The notes below the pieces were generated by a model. It was not told the origin of the DNA and made no database searches. It was given only the letters and a program-made list of their open reading frames with translations. A stretch of 64,000 bases of DNA from Pontederia crassipes (taxonomy: Eukaryota > Streptophyta > Magnoliopsida > Commelinales > Pontederiaceae): NCBI GenBank assembly GCA_030549335.1, contig CM060197.1:48883654-48947653 (forward strand), read 5' to 3'. Position numbers and translations under genes: made by a program. Below, piece by piece: positions 1 to 10,888 of this stretch (positions are counted from its first letter, which is position 1; the number at the start of each line of letters is the position of its first letter).

Positions 1-60
1 TGCTTGGCTTCCTTTCTCTAGGTACATAGAAACACATATTTTTTCTCTCCTTCCTTCCTA

Positions 61-200
61 ACGTGGACACATGTTGCAGCCTTCCCCAGGTGAACCAAAT
101 GCGGCAACACGGGCGTGAATGCGCTACCTCTCCACCAAAGATTTCGTCCCGCTTTACCAACCATCTCGTACCCATGCAGCCTCGGGGCTTATAAATACCC
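61..200 (+). promoter_or_regulatory. Seed-type promoter of the 11S globulin gene
   Basis: A TATA box (TATAAATA) starts at 190, 66 bases before the chosen ATG at 256. An RY-type element CATGCA lies at 173-178; RY elements bind B3 factors (ABI3, FUS3, LEC2) in seed promoters. An ACGTGG core at 61-66 resembles an ABRE. The ATG at 201 lies too close to the TATA box to be in the transcript. The roles are inferred from known seed promoters; only the motifs are seen here. Confidence 0.6.
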
Positions 201-255
201 ATGGCGTCCCCTCTTCCAAAGCCATCCGCTACGCAGTACATTAAGCATTCCCCTC

Positions 256-2089
256 ATGGCCTCTCCCTGCATGCTCTCCCTTTCTCTCTTCCTGCTACTG
301 CTGTGTGATAGTTCCGTGGCCCAACTCTTTGGTTACGGCCAGCAACAGCCCTGGGGAAGTGCGCGCCGGTTTGGGCAGCTGAGCCAGCAGCAGAGCCAGC
401 TCGAGAGGCTCAGCGCCCAGGAGCCCCTCCGTCGCGTTGAGTCCGAAGCCGGATTCACCGAGTACTACGACGAACATCACGAGCAATTCCAGTTCGCCGA
501 CGTGGCCGCGCGCCGCAGAACCATCGAACCAAGAGGGCTCCTCCTACCTTCCTACTCCAACGCTCCTCGCCTCGTCTACATGATCCAAGGTACACACTAA
601 TTTTGTTCCTATTGTGATATTTCTCTCTGCATACTTGATTTGCAGCGATTTGTTCATTCTCGATCGCATTAACTTACACGCGTTTATTCATCAACTGCAG
701 GGAGAGGCATAGTTGGAACCGTGTTCCCGGGATGCCCGGAATCGTACCAGTCCTTCCAGCATGTCGAGGAGCAGTTCGGAGAAGAAGTCGCTGGCCAACA
801 GAGTCAGAGAAGGAGAGACGAGCACCAGAAGGTCCGCCGCTTTCAGCAAGGCGACGTCCTCGCATTGCCTGCTGGAGTCACTGAATGGTTCTATAACGAT
901 GGTGACAGCCCGGCCGTGTCAATCACCGTCTTCGACACGAGCAGCAGCGCCAACCAACTCGACCCACTCCGTCGGGTGATAGATCGATCCACCAGCTTTA
1001 ACCTAATTATTTACTATGTTTTCTTGTACCTGTGCATGCACCTCTAAATTCCTGCTTTCTTCTAATTATGATCGATGTCTTCGGTCCACATGTAGGAGTT
1101 TTTGCTTGCTGGCGGACAGCGGAGGACGGAGCAATCGACGAGGCCGCATGAGACGCTACAGGAGAAAAACAACGTTCTCAGCGGATTCTCCCCCGAATTT
1201 CTTGCAGAGGCCGCCGGCATCGACGTGGAGCTGGCGAGGAGGATCCAACAGACGAGCCAAGAACAGCAGAGGAGGGGCGAGATCGTCCGGGTTCGACATG
1301 GCCTGCAGTTTCTGAGCCCATCGCACGCCGGTCAGCAGATCAGGGAGGATCCCGAGGAAGTGACCGGCGCTCGACATGGTCGGGAAGAAGAATGTAGGGG
1401 CGCCGCGGGTTACAACGGATTAGAGGAGCAATACTGCTACATGAAGAAGGTGGAGAACATCGAGAACCCGATGCGTGCGGACGTCTACAACCCTCGCTGG
1501 GGAAGGCTCACCAGTCTCAACAGTCAGAAGCTTCCCATCTTAAGGTTCATCCAGATGAGCGCGGAGAGAGGAGTCCTCCACAGGGTAAGTGACATATGGC
1601 CAATCACCCCCTCTCTCTCTCTCTCTCTGCGTGTGTGTGTCTGTATATATAGTCGTAATCCTAATATTATGCTTGGCTTATGATGCGTAGAACGCCATCT
1701 ACTCGCCGCACTGGAACATCAACGCCCACAGCATACTGTACATCATAAGGGGCAGCTGCCGCCTGCAAGTAGTCGGACACCGCGGCCGCACCGCATTCGA
1801 CGGGGATCTCCGCCAAGGTCAGCTCATCGTCATCCCCCAGAACTACGCTGTGTTGAAGCGATCCCAGAGCGCGCGCTTCGAGTGGATCTCGTTCAAGACC
1901 AACGACAATGCCATGGTGAGCCAGATCGTGGGCAAGTCCTCTGTGCTGCGGGGCCTGCCGCTGGAGGTGCTGATGAGCTCGTACCAGATCTCCAGAGAGG
2001 AGGCGAGGAGGGTCAAATTCAACAGGGGTCAAGAGACCTCCGTCTTTAGCCCTCGCCATGAGACAACCATTAGTCAGCCTTCTGCGTAA
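256..2089 (+). CDS. 11S globulin (legumin/glutelin-type) seed storage protein, four exons
   Basis: Exons are 256-589, 701-975, 1096-1584 and 1691-2089, all with GT-AG borders, giving 498 residues. A hydrophobic signal peptide (about residues 1-22) is followed by two cupin domains. The asparaginyl cleavage site NGLEE places the cut after Asn310, leaving a basic chain of 188 residues, the usual size. Cys123 (PGCP) and Cys317 (after NGLEE) are the conserved interchain disulfide pair. The protein would be made on ER, assembled as trimers and hexamers and stored in seed protein vacuoles. Oddities: both cysteines of the family's intrachain disulfide are missing (Ser47 and Phe80 instead), and extra cysteines occur at residue 303 just before the cleavage site and in the second cupin (GSCRLQ). 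The four-exon, three-intron layout is typical of legumin genes. No frameshift or stop is present, so the gene looks functional. ATG 256 was chosen because it starts the signal peptide and lies properly below the TATA box. Confidence 0.95.
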
Positions 2090-2177
2090 TTAGTAGATGT
2101 GGTCTTCTCAGTACTACCAACAGTCTCTGCAAAACTAAATAAATAAGGTGGCCGTACGTGTATGCATGTAGGCTCCA

Positions 2178-2205
2178 AATAAAGTTTTCAAGTGATTAAA
2201 TAAAG
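2178..2205 (+). terminator. Polyadenylation signals of the 11S globulin gene
   Basis: AATAAA occurs at 2178-2183 and again about 20 bases later, roughly 90-115 bases after the stop codon. This is the expected position for near-upstream polyadenylation signals. From here to 2336 I see nothing else. Confidence 0.45.
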
Positions 2206-2336
2206 CCTGGCTGATGTGAGTTTTAATAAATATTGATCAAATAATATTTTTGCTTTGTCAAATGCTTCAGTACTAAAAGCGACTATTTCCTCACTGAACT
2301 GGCTGAAGATATAAACCTGCCATTGGATTATACAAT

Positions 2337-4121
2337 TTCAATCGTTGATCATTGACTTGAAAAGTTTTCGAATTGCCATTTCTTATGTCAATGGCTCGAT
2401 GGGAGCAAATTTTTTCAACGACGAATGATCCTAACCATCTTGTCAAAAACTTGCCTAAAAAGAGTCATAAGTGAGAATTGTACAATAAAACTTGATCACC
2501 TTCTTTAAAATCCCTTTGCAATATTTTGTTGTCATGCCATCTCTTCACACGTTCCTTGAACAGGCGGGAGTTGTTATATGCATCAAGCCGAAGCTCGTCC
2601 AATTCATTTAACTACAAGAGTCTTCTTCCCGTAGCAACTTGTAAGTCATTATTAAGCATTTTGATTGCCCAGAATGCTTTATGCTCCATTTGTAGATAAC
2701 AATGCTTTTAGTAGATTACTCAAATGAGGTTGTGCCAATCAAAGTCTTGTATGCTGTGCGATAGGCCCATAGTGATTTATTAATCTTTTTGCTCCAATAT
2801 TTTTTTGTTACCAAAATTATATTTTTCATGATAATTTTGATTTCTCTTTTTGAGACTTCAGCTTATCCAGTAATTTGTGGGTGATATGCAATGGATATCC
2901 GGTATATCCTCAGGAAGGGGACTTCCTAGAACTCTTGACTCCATATTTAATCAGCAGATTTTCAAAGCTTCTTTCTATAAAGTGAGAACCTCCATCACTA
3001 ATTACCAATCTGGGTATTTCGAATCTCGGAAAGATGATGTCTTTGAAAGGCTTAGTGACTGATTTGCAATTTACTGCAACTGTGGGGATTGCTTCAATCT
3101 ATTTTGAAACATAATCTATATACTGTCAGGAGGATGAATTTATATCCAAACGAACTAGGAAAAGAACTCATATAATCAATTCCTTTAAGATAAAAAAATT
3201 TCACTTCAAGTATTGATTGTTGACGTGCTTCATTTCTTCAGCCAATGTTTCTAGTCCATTGACAAATATCACAAGACTTGACAAAGATGAAATCATCCTT
3301 AGACAAGGATAGCCAATAAAAACTAGCTTGAAGCACCTTTGAAGCAGTCTTTAGGTGCCCTCCATATCCACCATAGGGAGATGAAGGACACTCTTTAAGT
3401 ATATGATTTTGTTCTTCTGGGACACATCGACGAAACACATCATCCATACATTTTTTGAAGAGAAATGACTCATCCCAGAAGTAATGTTTGATGTCTGAAA
3501 ATAATTTTTCTTCTGTTGGTATGAGAAATATGGTCGCAAAATTCCATATGCTAAGGGGTGAATAACAGTTATTCGCATGAATACAGTCAAACAGAGGCCG
3601 GAATTGGTTTAGAGCCTGACAACACATTCACAACGGCCAAAGCATGTTTAATCTTGTCGGGTGTCTGTTTTACATGATACCATATCTGGCGAAATACAGG
3701 TTATTCTCCAAAACAAGCAAGGGCATGTCTGTAGTTTCACTATTCATTCACTTTACCTTACTTTGACCGTGGCAATTATTTTTTCCAGTGAGGGTAAGAG
3801 CGGTCTTTTTGCATGAAGTTATTCGCATGCCAAACAAACACGAGTGTAGAATAGGATAACTTACAACAACATGATATATCTGAATAATCGTACTCACAAA
3901 ATAAACCCCCTTATTGTTCTTGCCATATCCTGCAACCAAAAGATGCCTTTATGTATAGGATTTTGTTCTTCTTCTCGGATGCATCGACGAAACACACCAT
4001 CCATACATTTTTTGAAGAGAAATGACTCATACTAGAAGTAATGTTTGATGTCTGAAAAGAATTTTTTCTTCTGTTGGTATGAGAAATCTGATCGCAAAAT
4101 TTCAGATGCTAAGTAGTTAGC
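2337..4121 (-). mobile_element. Ty3/gypsy Athila-type fragment, integrase region, decayed
   Basis: The stretch matches, base for base over long tracts, the integrase part of the larger element at 31215-32410 in the same orientation (for example the shared run near 2350 and 31235 about a short acidic linker after integrase). The reading frame at 3238-3627 (-) holds the integrase zinc finger: histidine, then GGYGGHLKTASKVLQ, then CDIC. The catalytic core at 2400-3200 is broken by stops and shifts. Reverse transcriptase, gag and LTRs are absent, so this is a relic. It ends at 4121 where a CACTA terminus begins. It contains a duplicated block listed separately. Confidence 0.8.
3390..4110. repeat. 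Direct duplication of about 150-160 bp flanking a 395-bp insert
   Basis: Bases 3390-3552 and 3948-4110 are near-identical copies of the same integrase-region segment. The 395 bp between them (3553-3947) are absent from the related element at 32.2-32.4 kb. The insert begins near GAATAACAGTTATTCG and contains another TTATTCGCATG, as in some PIF/Harbinger- or hAT-like miniature elements, but I could not define matched inverted ends. Confidence 0.55.
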
Positions 4122-4431
4122 CACTACAAGAATTTAACGATTTTGCGACGGATTTTTTCGTCGCAAAGTTTTGAAATTCGTCGCAAATATAGATTTGCGA
4201 TGGATTTTTCGACGGATAATAGGTTGTTAGAAATTTTGTCGTTGGAAAAAATTATCGACGGTCCTCAATTGTCCCGTCGCAAGTTTCGAAGGACGGTTGC
4301 GACGGATATTTTGGCATCAAAATTTTTGACGGATGTAATCTGTTAAACATACCGAAGCGGAGGTCCTCCTTCTCAAATTTCGATGGATTTAACCGTCGGA
4401 AGATTCCAACCGCATTGCCCACGCCGGACGA
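4122..4431 (+). mobile_element. CACTA (En/Spm) transposon terminal fragment
   Basis: The sequence begins CACTACAAGAATTT, the hallmark terminus of CACTA transposons. It is followed by closely spaced direct and inverted copies of a GCGACGGA/TCGTCGCAA motif (4143-4320), the subterminal repeats that bind transposase in this superfamily. No matching right end (CTTGTAGTG) was found in the window. The element is cut at about 4431, where copia sequence begins, so only about 310 bp of the left end remain. Confidence 0.75.
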
Positions 4432-6937
4432 CCCTGGTGTAAAAGTTCTCAGTGAGAAGTGCATGCAAGTTCTCAGTAACAGAGGTCTTCTTCCTGGTGT
4501 AAAAGTTGGAAAGTTAGAGCTGTGTGAGCATTGTATCTTCAGAAAGCAGAAGAGAGTTAGTTTCGGCTCAGCCATTCATAAGATGAAGGGAACCCTTGAT
4601 TACATCCATTCAGATTTATGGGGTCCTTCTCAGGTTCCTTCGAAAGGAGGAAATAGGTATTTGCTGACATTTATTGATGATTTCTCTAGAAAAGTTTGGG
4701 TCTATTTTCTAAAGCATAAATATGATGTATTCGAAACATTCAAGTCATGGAAGACTTTGCTAGAGAAGCAATCTGGAAAAGTTGTGAAGAGACTGAGGAC
4801 TGATAATGGACTAGAATTCTGTAATTCTAAGTTCAATGAATTCTGTGACAAAGAAGGAATTGCAAGGCATCACACAGTTGTGAGAACTCCACAGCAGAAT
4901 GAAGTCGCAGAAAGAATGAACAGAACTCTACTAGAAAGATCACGATGTATGCTGTCAAATGCAGGACTTGGCAAGGAGTTTTGGGCAGAGGCTGTCAAAT
5001 GCATATTTCTTGGTTATAAATCTGGTGTTAAAGGTTATAGATTATGGTGTCCTGAAATCAAGAAATTTATTATCGTCAGAGATGTTACTTTTGATGAATC
5101 TGTGATGTTTCACTCGAGAAAAAATTTATCTATTATTGGTGATACAGAAAAGCAGAAAACTTTGGAAAAGGTGGAGTTAGAACTGTCAAGTTCTTCTGAT
5201 GAAAAGAATGATACCCATGATGCTTCTGAAGTTCATACATCACCTCAAGTTCAGCAGCAATACATGTTAGCTCGTGATAGACCGAGGAGAGAAATAAAAG
5301 CACCTCAAAGGCTCGGATTTGAAGAACTGGCCGCTTATGCATTAAGTGTTGCTGAAGATATTGAGTTACCTGATCCTTCCTCCTATTTTGAAGCTATTCG
5401 AAGTTCTGATTGTAATAAGTGGTTAATAGCAATGCAGGAGGAGATGGAATCTCTACAGAAGAATGGCACTTGGGATCTTGTAAAACAACCCGTGAATAAG
5501 AAGATTGTTGGCTGCAAATGGGTGTTCAAGAAGAAAGAAGGAATCAATAATGAAGAGACAAAGTACAAAGCAAGATTGGTGGCAAAAGGGTACAGTCAAG
5601 TGGTGGGTGTTGATTTTCATGATGTGTTCTTTCCAGTTGTGAAACATACTTCTATTCGTACTTTGCTTGTTATTGTTGCTTTGCAGAATTTTGAACTTGA
5701 GCAATTAGATGTTAAGACTGCATTCTTACATGGCGATCTAGAAGAAGATATATATATGGAGCAGCCAGAGGGTTTTCATGTTGAAGGTAGAGAAGATCAA
5801 GTTTGCCATCTGAAGAAGTCCTTGTATGAACTTAAACAATCCCCTCGGCAGTGGTATAAAAGGTTTGATTCATTCATGTTGAGTATTGGTTTTGCTAGAA
5901 GAAAATATGATAGTTGTGTTTATTTGAATCAACTTGCCGATGGTTCATTCATCTATTTGTTGCTCTATGTTGATGATATGTTAATTGCAGCGAAAGATAT
6001 ATCTGAAATTAATATTTTGAAAAATAAGTTAAGTTCTGAATTTAAGATGAAGGATCTTGGAGCAGCAAAGAAGATTTTGGGAATGGAAATTTCTAGAGAT
6101 AGAAGTTCAGGAAGACTATTTCTGTCTCAGCAGAAATATATTGAAAAAGTCTTGGAGCGTTTTGGAATGCAGAATGCTAAGACTGTCAGTACACCGATTG
6201 CGGCACACTTTAAACTCTCAACTTCATGTTCACCTCAAATTGATGAAGACAAAAGGTATATGTCAAAAGTTCCTTACTGTAGTGCAGTTGGTAGCATTAT
6301 GTATGCAATTGTTTGCACTCGTCCAGATATATCTCATGCTGTCAGTGTTATTAGTAGATATATGTCTAATCCAGGAAAGAAGCACTGGGAAGCTGTTAAG
6401 TGGATACTGAGATATTTAAGAGGTACTTCTGATGTATGCTTGGAATTTGGTAGAAATTCAGTTGGACTGGTTGGCTATGTTGATTCAGATTTTGCAGGAG
6501 ATCTTGATAGAAGAAGTTCCCTAACTGGTTATGTCTTTACTATTACTAATTGTGCTGTGAGTTGGAAAGCTATTTTGCAGGATACAGTAGCATTATCCAC
6601 TACTGAAGCTGAATACATGGCCATCACTGAAGTTGTAAAAGAAGCTATCTGGTTGAGAGGATTAGTTGGGGAGCTCACTATGAAAGAGGAAGCTATTGTC
6701 ATATATTGTGATAGTCAGAGTGCAATACATCTTATAAAAGATCAAATGCATCATGAAAGAACAAAGCATATAGATGTGAGATATTATTTTATTCGAGATA
6801 TTGTGGAAAAGCAAGATGTTCAAGTTCAGAAGATTAGCACACATGACAATCCAGCAGATATGATGACAAAGAGCTTACCTATTGCCAAGTTCGACTATTA
6901 TTCAGACTTGGTGGGCGTTACGCAAAGATCAAGCTAG
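4432..6937 (+). mobile_element. Ty1/copia Tork-type pol fragment with an open frame
   Basis: A frame of 840 codons (4415-6937; its first codons are CACTA sequence) reads pre-integrase zinc finger (CEHC), integrase (SDLWG, TDNG, then the catalytic Glu in the AERMNR segment), reverse transcriptase with intact YVDD (about 5970) and RNase H with the DSDFAG and STTEAEYMA motifs, ending MTKSLP. Gag and protease are missing. Inside integrase about 60 codons are absent between FWAEAV and KCIFLGY, as comparison with the related element at 61.9-62.2 kb shows. The frame stays open across that deletion, suggesting a young insertion. Lineage (Tork) is judged from the reverse transcriptase C-terminal segment. 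The truncated integrase makes it non-autonomous. Confidence 0.9.
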
Positions 6938-7480
6938 GCCCTCGTGGGCCATTCGGCAAAGGAGAGCATGTTGAGCATTTTTTTTTAGAGTTTTGTGAAA
7001 TTAAAGTCAAGGTGGAGATTTATTGGTGTGCCTTGAATTATGTACCCTGTACCCAAAATTATGAAAGAAAAAAAAATGAAAAATGAAGAAAAATGAGAAT
7101 CTGTGACGGAAGCGGAGGGCTTGAGCCGTTAGATAATATTTTATTCATCGATCCTCGGTGTTCTATTCGCAACATTCTTTAAGTCCAAATAATACTTTAT
7201 ATATTATTAACTATATAAAGAATACTTTAAGTCTAAATCCAGGCCCCATAAAGAATACTTTAATTCTAAATTCTTCTACTTTATAGACTTCTCAAGAGTC
7301 GTTCAAGGAACTGATGAAAAAGCTTCATCTTGGAAAATTTCAAATTCTTATATTTATAACAAAAGCCAATTCGCTAATAGAAGAAAAAGACTCATCTAGT
7401 CTTTTCCTTCTTTAACTCGTTACAGTGCAATAGGATCGCAAAAATATGAGTTAGAATCGATATGCAATTGTACGAAGAAA
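6938..7480 (+). mobile_element. Copia 3' untranslated end and probable 3' LTR remnant
   Basis: A purine tract (AAGGTGGAGATT, ending about 7020) is the copia polypurine tract and normally abuts the LTR, which would start at about 7020; the expected TG is altered. Short repeats of TAAAGAATACTTTAA occur at about 7213 and 7249. The distal LTR border is not clear. The rest, up to the kinase gene at 7667, is AT-rich and without further recognisable content. Confidence 0.5.
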
Positions 7481-7666
7481 GCTAATTCAAAGTTAAAAGG
7501 ATCAGATAGAAAAAAAAATACATATAAATTTGGATATATACATATAATAAACAGAACCAGAAAACACAACTTGTTTTTTTTTCCTTGGAGGAACTAAGGA
7601 AACTTGGGCAATAGAAATGGAAAACAAAGAAAGTTCCAAATTCTTTTGCAACTATGGTGCCTGCCA

Positions 7667-10600
7667 TCAGTTCCTGCGAAAACGAGAACGAGGAGGCCTC
7701 AGAACCATATTCCTAACATCATGCAGTTGTTTGATGACTTGTGACATTGTCATGCGATCCCTCGGGTCTTCCTTGGAGCAAGCAAGTCCTATGTAAAGAA
7801 CTGATACAATGGATTCTTGTACTGCCACCATGTGTTCTCTTAGATCTTCTACGTTCAGTTGTCCTTCATCGACGTCGTCTTCCATCAATAGCAACATACG
7901 TTGATCCACAATGCTGTGCACATGTCTTGGAGGGGTCATCTTAATATAGTTTTGAAGGTTTTTCCCATCTCTAAACATGTCATCAGTTGCCTTCCTCCAT
8001 GTAAACATTTCTAGCAAAAGAATTCCGTAGTTGTAAACATCTCCGCTGGTAGATATTTCACCACCCATTCCATATTCTATAATATATTGATAGGCAATTA
8101 TTATTATTATTATGTTAAAAGTGAAAATTCAACAAAAGAGTTCTTTTCAAGTTAAAACTCACGGTAAGCAAAATATGATGACTAACCTGGAGCAACATAT
8201 CCAACAGTTCCTCTTACGGCTAAAGATTCCGAGTAATTGTCGATCATCGTGGAGCTTTTCTCTTGAAGAAACCTTGCAATTCCGAAGTCGCTCACATGTG
8301 CACTCATGTCCTCATCAAGTAAAACATTGCTAGGCTTGACATCACAATGAACAATTGGTATAGGACCCCGTCCATGAAGATAATCCAGAGCGTGAGCAAC
8401 ATCCATCGCTATGTTCAACCTCTGAATTAGGCTTAAGCACTTTGTTGCAGAGATCTCAGGCTCTGTTTGATGCAGCCAATCCTCCAGACTCCCATTTGGC
8501 ATGTACTTGAGTACTAATGCTTTGAACTCATGGCCTCTAGAATCTATGCTTGAACATACAGTGATAATCTGAACAAGATTGTGGTGTCGGGTGCTTCTCA
8601 AGACTTCGCATTCAGCCATGAAGCTCTTCGAAGCTCCATGGGTTTGTAGGACAACAACCTTCACAGCAACAATACTTCCTCTTAAATTTCCCTTGTACAC
8701 TGATCCAAAGCTTCCTTTTCCGATCAGATTAGATGCCGAAAACCCATCAGCAGCTCTTACGAGCTCATGGTAAGAGACTCTTACGAGCTCATGGTATTTA
8801 TCACCAATAGGGGATAAAGAAAATGAAGTCTTTTTCGGTTTCTTCATTTTGCAATATATGATCGAGGTAATGATTAGGAGCACTATACCGGTGAGGATTG
8901 GAACAAATAGCTAGATGAAAAATGAATGATGCTGCCTTCTTTCGGTTCACATGTAACATGAAGGCAAATGAAACCCAGGATTGCCCCCACATAGGTTTGT
9001 GTTTCCCTCGAGTTCAATTACACTAATATTTCTGAAAATTCCATCACCTGGCACTTCGCCCTCAAGGTCGTTGAAAGAGAGGTTTAGATTTCGCAAACCA
9101 CCCAGCGGTCCCGGCAACTCAGGAATGCGCCCAGACAAATTGTTATGTGAAACATCGAGCTCCCGAAGACAACCTTTCAGACGACTCAGAGCTGGAGGAA
9201 TGGTGCCATTTAAGATGTTGTGTTGCAGATACAGAAGCTCCAAGCTCAGACAAGAAGCAAGTGTGACAAGTATCTGGCCTGAGAGCTTGTTGTATGAGAC
9301 ATCAAAGATGTTGAGACCTATTAGGTTACCCACTTCCATGGGTAGGGGTCCATTGAAGAGGTTGTTCGAAAGAACAAGTCCTCTAGACAATGAAGAAAGA
9401 TTTAGAAGCATCCTGAGAATGGCACCAGTAATCTTATTGTCGGACACATCTAACATCTGCAAGCTCTTGCAATTGCCGATGCTCTCCGGCATTCTTCCAG
9501 TGATGTTGTTTGTTCCCAAGAGCAGAGAGTATAAGCTGGTGATGTTGCCAATGGAATATGGTATTCGGCCCGAGAGGTTATTGCTTTCTAATTCTAAAAT
9601 GTTCAGGCTTGCAAGTCCTGCGATTGCGTCAGGAATGACACCACTCAGCTGGTTCAAACTCAAATCTAGTACCGTAAGACCGAATAGAGTTGCGATTCCA
9701 GATGGAATAGTACCGTGGATGTGGTTCAACCCAAAAAAAAAACGTTTGTAAATTTGAGGACAAATTAGATACAGAGGCGGGCAGTGAGCCTCCAAGCATA
9801 TTTTGATGCAGATCCAAGTGCTGCAGGTTGGTGCAATTTGTCAGAGAAGTGAGGAACTCCCAGCCGCTGTCTTCGCTGGCTTCGATTTGGTTGTTTGCGA
9901 GGTTCAGGTAAAAGAGACGAGGCAGATTTCCGAGGTTTGAGGGCACTGTCCCAGTGAAGAAACCGTTGGTGATGTCGAAGTAGGCAATATTGGATGCATT
10001 GGCCAGGGATGGAGGAATCATCCCGTGCAAATGGGTATTGTAGAAAAGAGCATATGCAAGGTTTGGAAGGGAGACGAACATGTCGGCAGGAAGACTTCCC
10101 TCCAAAGAGTTATTCGCGATTGCCAATGTTTCGAGTGAAGAAGCATTGAAGAGAGAGGCAGGGAGGCTGCCTGTCAACCTGTTGAAAGACAAGTAAAGTA
10201 CTTCCAAGCTTGACAGCTTACCAATTGTCTCGGGTATGCCTCCTTCTAGCTGGTTATGAGAAAGGTCAAGCACCTCGAGGAATGTGATGTTGCCTACGGA
10301 CGCCGGAATGCTACCAGTGAGGCTGTTCTGGAGAAGGTCGAGAACTTCCAACTCTTTTAACAGATCAATATTCTTTGGGATCACTCCTGTGAGGTTGTTC
10401 TTAGACAGTTCAAGCAAACGTAGTCTTGAACACTGCGTCAGAACGACGGGTATGTCCCCCGTGAGATTGTTCATGCTCAAGTTCAGGTAACGCAGCCTGG
10501 ACAGCTTGCCGAGCTCCGGCGGAATGCCGCCGCTGAATGCGTTATCGCCGAGGTGGAGTTTCCGGAGGAAGGAGAGGTTGGCGATTTGCGGTGGTATCTC

Positions 10601-10888
10601 ACCGGATAGCCCGGCGGAGCTCAGGATCAGCCTCCGCACCCTGTCCGGATGCCTTCGTCCGGCGCAGGTGACGCCGTCCCAGTTGCAGTAGTGTTGCGAG
10701 TTATTCCAGGATTTCAGGTTACCGAGGGGGTCAGAGATCATTGCCTTGATGGACAGAAGAGTTTGCCCGTCGGACACTGCGACGGCAGCAGAGCAGCGCT
10801 GCAACGCAGGCGTGGCTGCTGCAAGGGACAGCCAGAGGACGAGGGCGTGCACGAGAGAGGAAGAGGGACTCCATGGCAGCAGCTTCAT
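7667..10888 (-). pseudogene. LRR-XII (Xa21/EFR-like) receptor kinase, frameshift and two stops
   Basis: From ATG at 10888 the protein has a signal peptide, an N-terminal LRR cap (CNWDGVTC), about 20 LRRs, a membrane segment (about 8910-8850, LFVPILTGIVLLIITS), and a kinase split by a 110-bp intron (8077-8186, GT-AG) at the position usual for the family, just inside the APE motif. The kinase keeps the glycine loop (GKGSFGSVYKG), HCDVKPSN and DFG. HCD instead of HRD marks a non-RD kinase, typical of pattern-recognition immune receptors acting at the plasma membrane. Breaks: an extra base in the run of ten A at 9733-9742 shifts the LRR frame; TGA at 8947-8949 and TAG at 8911-8913 stop translation just before the membrane segment, 12 codons apart in the same frame. 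Stop codon of the intact kinase frame is at 7667-7669. A 24-bp tandem duplication lies before the kinase (8759-8806). Kinase and LRRs are otherwise well preserved, so loss is recent, or partly sequencing error. Confidence 0.9.

Noticed and set aside
201-203. ATG at 201 as the start of the 11S globulin
   Set aside because: It is only a few bases after the TATA box and not in the frame of the protein; ATG 256 begins a normal signal peptide.
8911-8949. An intron that would remove the two stops of the receptor gene
   Set aside because: No good donor and acceptor pair spans both stops while keeping the frame, and family members do not have an intron here.
7741-9751. Plus-strand frames opposite the receptor kinase
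   Set aside because: They are shadows of the LRR and kinase coding sequence, kept open by its codon pattern.
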